This document shows, piece by piece, positions 42,614 through 44,956 of a DNA stretch of 44,956 bases. Location of the stretch: the NCBI RefSeq assembly GCF_018614095.1, contig NZ_JAGGOY010000014.1, positions 1-44,956 on the forward strand, read 5' to 3'. The position numbers and the translations under genes are program-made. The first letter of the stretch is position 1; the number at the start of each line of letters is the position of its first letter. The DNA is from Streptomyces sp. ISL-87. GTDB taxonomy: Bacteria; Actinomycetota; Actinomycetes; Streptomycetales; Streptomycetaceae. The notes under the pieces are model-generated. The model ran no database searches, was not told the DNA's origin, and saw nothing but the letters and a program-made list of their open reading frames with translations.

Positions 42614-44455
42614 ATGCGCTCCTCGCATCCCCGTTCCGCCGCCGTCGCGGCCCTCGTCGCCACCGCCCTGGCCACCGGCCTGCTGGCGGGCTCCGCCGAC
42701 GCGGCCGAAGGCGTCGCGTCCGCCGATCCGATACGCATCCACGACATTCAGGGCACCACCCGGATATCCCCGCTCAGCGGCAAGCAGGTCACCGACGTCG
42801 AGGGCATCGTGACGGGCGTGCGCACCTACGGCTCGCGCGGTTTCTGGATCCAGGACCCCGACGCCGACGACAACGACGCCACCAGCGAGGGCGTGTTCGT
42901 CTTCACCAGCTCGGTCCCGACCGTCGCCGTCGGCGACGCGGTCAAGGTCTCCGGCCTGGTCGGCGAGTACATCCCCGGCGGCGTCTCCTCCGGCAACCAG
43001 TCGGTCACCCAGATCTCCAAGCCGGTCGTGACCGTGGTCTCCTCCGGCAACGCGCTGCCCGAGGCCACCGAGATCACCGAGTACTCGGTCCCCGCCGAGT
43101 ACGCCCCGGCCGGCGACCCGGCCGCCGGCGGCAGCATCAACGGCCTGACCCTGGACCCCTCGCGCTACGCGCTGGACTTCTACGAGTCCCTGGAGGGCAT
43201 GAACGTCCGCATCGGCAGCTCCCGCGTGGTCGGCGCCACCGACCCGTACTCGGAGATGTGGGTCACGGTGAAGGGCTGGGAGCACACCGCCAAGCGCGGC
43301 GGCACCATCTACGGCTCCTACGAGTCCCAGAACACCGGCCGCCTGCAGATCCAGCAGCTGGCGCCCCTCGCGCAGCAGCCCTTCCCGGTGGCCAACGTCG
43401 GCGACAAGCTGACCGGCACCACCGAAGGCCCGCTGGACTTCAACCAGTTCGGCGGCTACACCCTGGTGGCCCGCACGCTCGGCACGGTCACGGCGGGCAC
43501 CCTCGCCCCCGAGAAGACCAAGGCGCAGTCTCCGGGCGAGCTCGCGGTGGCCACGTACAACGTGGAGAACCTCGACCCGAGCGACCCGCAGGAGAAGTTC
43601 GACAACCTGGCGAAGGCGGTCGTCGAGAACCTCGCCAACCCGGACATCCTGGCGCTGGAGGAGATCCAGGACGACAACGGGGCGAAGAACGACGGCACGG
43701 TCTCGGCCGAGCAGACGCTGACGAAGTTCACGGCCGCCATCGCGGCCGCGGGCGGCCCGGCGTACCAGTGGCGCACCGTCAACCCGGAGAACAACAAGGA
43801 CGGCGGCGAGCCCGGCGGCAACATCCGCCAGGTGTTCCTCTTCAACCCGGAGCGGGTCTCGTTCACCGACCGCGCGGCGGGCGACTCGGCGACGGCGACC
43901 GGTGTGACGACGGAGAACGGCCACGCGGCCCTCACCCACTCCCCCGGCCGCGTCGACCCGGCGAACCCGGCGTGGAAGGACAGCCGCAAGCCGCTGGCCG
44001 GCGAGTTCGTCTTCCGCGGCCGCACGGTCTTCGTGATCGCCAACCACTTCGGCTCCAAGGGCGGCGACGAGGGCCTGACCTCGCACCACCAGCCGCCGGT
44101 GCGCTCGTCGGAGGCCAAGCGGCTGCTCCAGGCGCAGGCCGTGAACGGCTTCGTCAAGGAGCTGCTGGCGGCGGACAAGAACGCCAGTGTCCTCGCGGTC
44201 GGCGACATCAACGACTTCGAGTTCTCGGCGACATCGAACGCGCTGGAGGACGGCGGGGCGCTGTACTCGGCGGTCAAGTCCCTGCCGAAGGCGGAGCGGT
44301 ACTCGTACGTGTACCAGGGCAACGCCCAGGTGCTGGACCAGATCCTGACCAGCCCGTCGATCAAGAAGTTCACGTACGACAGCGTGCACATCAACGCGGA
44401 GTTCGCCGCCCAGAACAGCGACCACGACCCGCAGGTGCTGCGCTTCCGCCCGTAG
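42614..44455 (+). CDS. Secreted endonuclease/exonuclease/phosphatase-family nuclease (ExeM/NucH type)
   Basis: 613 residues from the ATG at 42614, with GGAG upstream. The signal peptide is SAAVAALVATALATGLLAGSADA. The N-terminal half (about 35-300) has an OB-like region (VTDVEGIVTGVRTYGSRGFW, VGDAVKVSGLVGEY) typical of ExeM-type extracellular DNases. The C-terminal EEP domain has VATYNVENLDPSD, DILALEEIQDDNG, VFVIANHFGSKGGDEG, VLAVGDINDFEFS and NSDHDPQVLRF, giving the metal- and phosphate-binding residues. It should degrade extracellular DNA and supply phosphate. Confidence 0.9.
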   Translation: MRSSHPRSAAVAALVATALATGLLAGSADAAEGVASADPIRIHDIQGTTRISPLSGKQVTDVEGIVTGVRTYGSRGFWIQDPDADDNDATSEGVFVFTSSVPTVAVGDAVKVSGLVGEYIPGGVSSGNQSVTQISKPVVTVVSSGNALPEATEITEYSVPAEYAPAGDPAAGGSINGLTLDPSRYALDFYESLEGMNVRIGSSRVVGATDPYSEMWVTVKGWEHTAKRGGTIYGSYESQNTGRLQIQQLAPLAQQPFPVANVGDKLTGTTEGPLDFNQFGGYTLVARTLGTVTAGTLAPEKTKAQSPGELAVATYNVENLDPSDPQEKFDNLAKAVVENLANPDILALEEIQDDNGAKNDGTVSAEQTLTKFTAAIAAAGGPAYQWRTVNPENNKDGGEPGGNIRQVFLFNPERVSFTDRAAGDSATATGVTTENGHAALTHSPGRVDPANPAWKDSRKPLAGEFVFRGRTVFVIANHFGSKGGDEGLTSHHQPPVRSSEAKRLLQAQAVNGFVKELLAADKNASVLAVGDINDFEFSATSNALEDGGALYSAVKSLPKAERYSYVYQGNAQVLDQILTSPSIKKFTYDSVHINAEFAAQNSDHDPQVLRFRP

Positions 44456-44467
44456 CACTCCCGTACC

Positions 44468-44505
44468 GCAGGGGGCCCGGCCGCCGTCCAGGCCGGGCCC
44501 CCTGC
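44468..44505 (+). terminator. Terminator of the nuclease gene
   Basis: GCAGGGGGCCCGGCC (44468-44482), loop GCCGTCCA, GGCCGGGCCCCCTGC (44491-44505): a perfect 15-bp stem 12 bases after the stop. Confidence 0.88.
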
Positions 44506-44520
44506 CACACTTCTGGCCAT

Positions 44521-44868
44521 GATCTTCCGCACCGCAACCCGTGAGGACCTGCCCGCGATACTCGCCCTGCTGGCGGACGACGGCGACGCCGGAGAGCCCG
44601 CGGTCGTGACCGGCGCGCACGAGCGGGCCTTCGCCGCGATCGAGGCCGACGCCCGCAACGAGATGCTGGTCCTCGTGGAGGAGGCAGAGGTGCTGGGCTG
44701 CCTCCAGCTCACGTACATCCCGGGGCTCGGCCAGGGCGGGCGGGAGCGGGCGCTGGTGGAGACGGTACGGATTCGCCCGGACCGACGGGGCAGCGGACTG
44801 GGCGCGGAGCTGATGCGGCTGGCGGTGGAACGGGCCCGGGAACGCGGTTGCGGCCTCGTGCAGCTGCC
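44521..44868 (+). pseudogene. GNAT N-acetyltransferase interrupted by a group II intron
   Basis: From the ATG at 44521 about 115 residues read as a GNAT: FRTATREDLPAILALLADD, VLGCLQLTYIPGL, then the acetyl-CoA site TVRIRPDRRGSGLGAELMRL and ARERGCGLVQL. The family normally continues with TSDKRR and AHRFYERLGF, but here the sequence turns into intron RNA sequence after LVQLP. The open frame to the window end is incidental. As the intron is antisense to this gene it cannot be spliced from its mRNA, so the gene is disabled unless the missing end is elsewhere. Confidence 0.78.
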
Positions 44869-44956
44869 GAGTAGCCGAGGGGGATCTCACCCCTCGGCTC
44901 TCACAGAACCGTGCGTAAAAGTCGCCCTTTACACGGCTCTTGTCGTTCTGGTCATC
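44869..44956 (-). mobile_element. 3' end of a group II intron (domains V and VI), continuing past the window
   Basis: On the minus strand 44939-44906 is a 34-nt domain V: it starts GAGCCGTG and ends CACGGTTC, has the AGC triad near its 5' end, the CG bulge and a GCGA (GNRA) tetraloop. Next, 44902-44869 folds as domain VI: GAG + AGCCGAGGGG pairing with CCCCTCGGCT + CTC, leaving one unpaired A (complement of 44872) as the branch point. The maturase-encoding domain IV should lie to the right, outside the window. The exact 3' splice site is within a few bases of 44866-44869. Confidence 0.82.

Noticed and set aside
42542..44890. 782-codon minus-strand frame
   Set aside because: Antisense shadow of the secreted nuclease gene, which has a signal peptide and complete active-site motifs.

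Overview
The window is high-GC DNA with GTG starts, 4-bp GTGA/ATGA gene overlaps and long Ala/Gly/Pro-rich tails. Gene content and order point to a Streptomyces chromosome: PitH phosphate transporter, a B12-riboswitch-led cobalamin operon, a SCO1860-type LAETG-anchored protein and an Asp23/AmaP envelope operon. No tRNA, rRNA or CRISPR array was seen. The species cannot be fixed from the sequence alone.

Layout. 0.1-0.8 kb: two tandem small Cys-rich zinc proteins, the second missing its first Cys pair. 0.85-2.4 kb: a SURF1-like protein and an SDR that lacks the catalytic Tyr and Lys. 2.5-4.8 kb (minus): an envelope-stress operon, Asp23 - small membrane protein - Asp23 - DUF6286 - AmaP. 5.0-8.3 kb (minus): a crotonase, a small HTH protein and an ABC-F ATPase. 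8.5-9.2 kb: a decayed YpfJ-type metallopeptidase remnant and a VOC protein behind a PafBC-like promoter. 9.2-12 kb (minus): a large helical-repeat hypothetical protein (with a paralogue at 40.8-42.3 kb) and an alpha/beta hydrolase.

12.2-23.1 kb: a PHO-box-preceded phosphate transporter gene with its small partner, a terminator, then a cobalamin riboswitch and cobD-cobQ-chelatase-cobO-cobB, tightly packed and mostly overlapping. An antisense ZIP transporter follows, then a CobE-CobC fusion gene. The large cobaltochelatase subunit CobN is not between cobQ and the chelatase gene. 23.2-25.5 kb: a secreted CapA-like protein, and a LAETG cell-wall-anchored protein broken by a frameshift.

25.7-31.1 kb: amidohydrolase, an aminotransferase reduced to its two ends, an 18-bp repeat array, an intact class V aminotransferase-fold enzyme, an MT0933-like antitoxin, a GNAT and a penicillin-binding transpeptidase. 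31.1-34.4 kb (minus): membrane protein - histidine kinase - response regulator operon. 34.4-37.0 kb: divergent IclR regulator and ketoglutarate-semialdehyde-type aldehyde dehydrogenase with palindromic operators between them. 37-44.5 kb: small conserved proteins, a double TerD protein, a Tat-exported PhoX phosphatase, the second helical-repeat paralogue and a secreted nuclease. The last gene, a GNAT, is cut by the 3' end (domains V and VI) of an antisense group II intron that runs out of the window.

Themes. Phosphate scavenging: PitH, PhoX and the secreted nuclease each have a PHO-box-like direct repeat upstream. B12 synthesis: one riboswitch-led operon. Gene decay: two genes with large in-frame internal deletions, one frameshifted gene, one intron-interrupted gene, and several tandem arrays that include gene stop codons.
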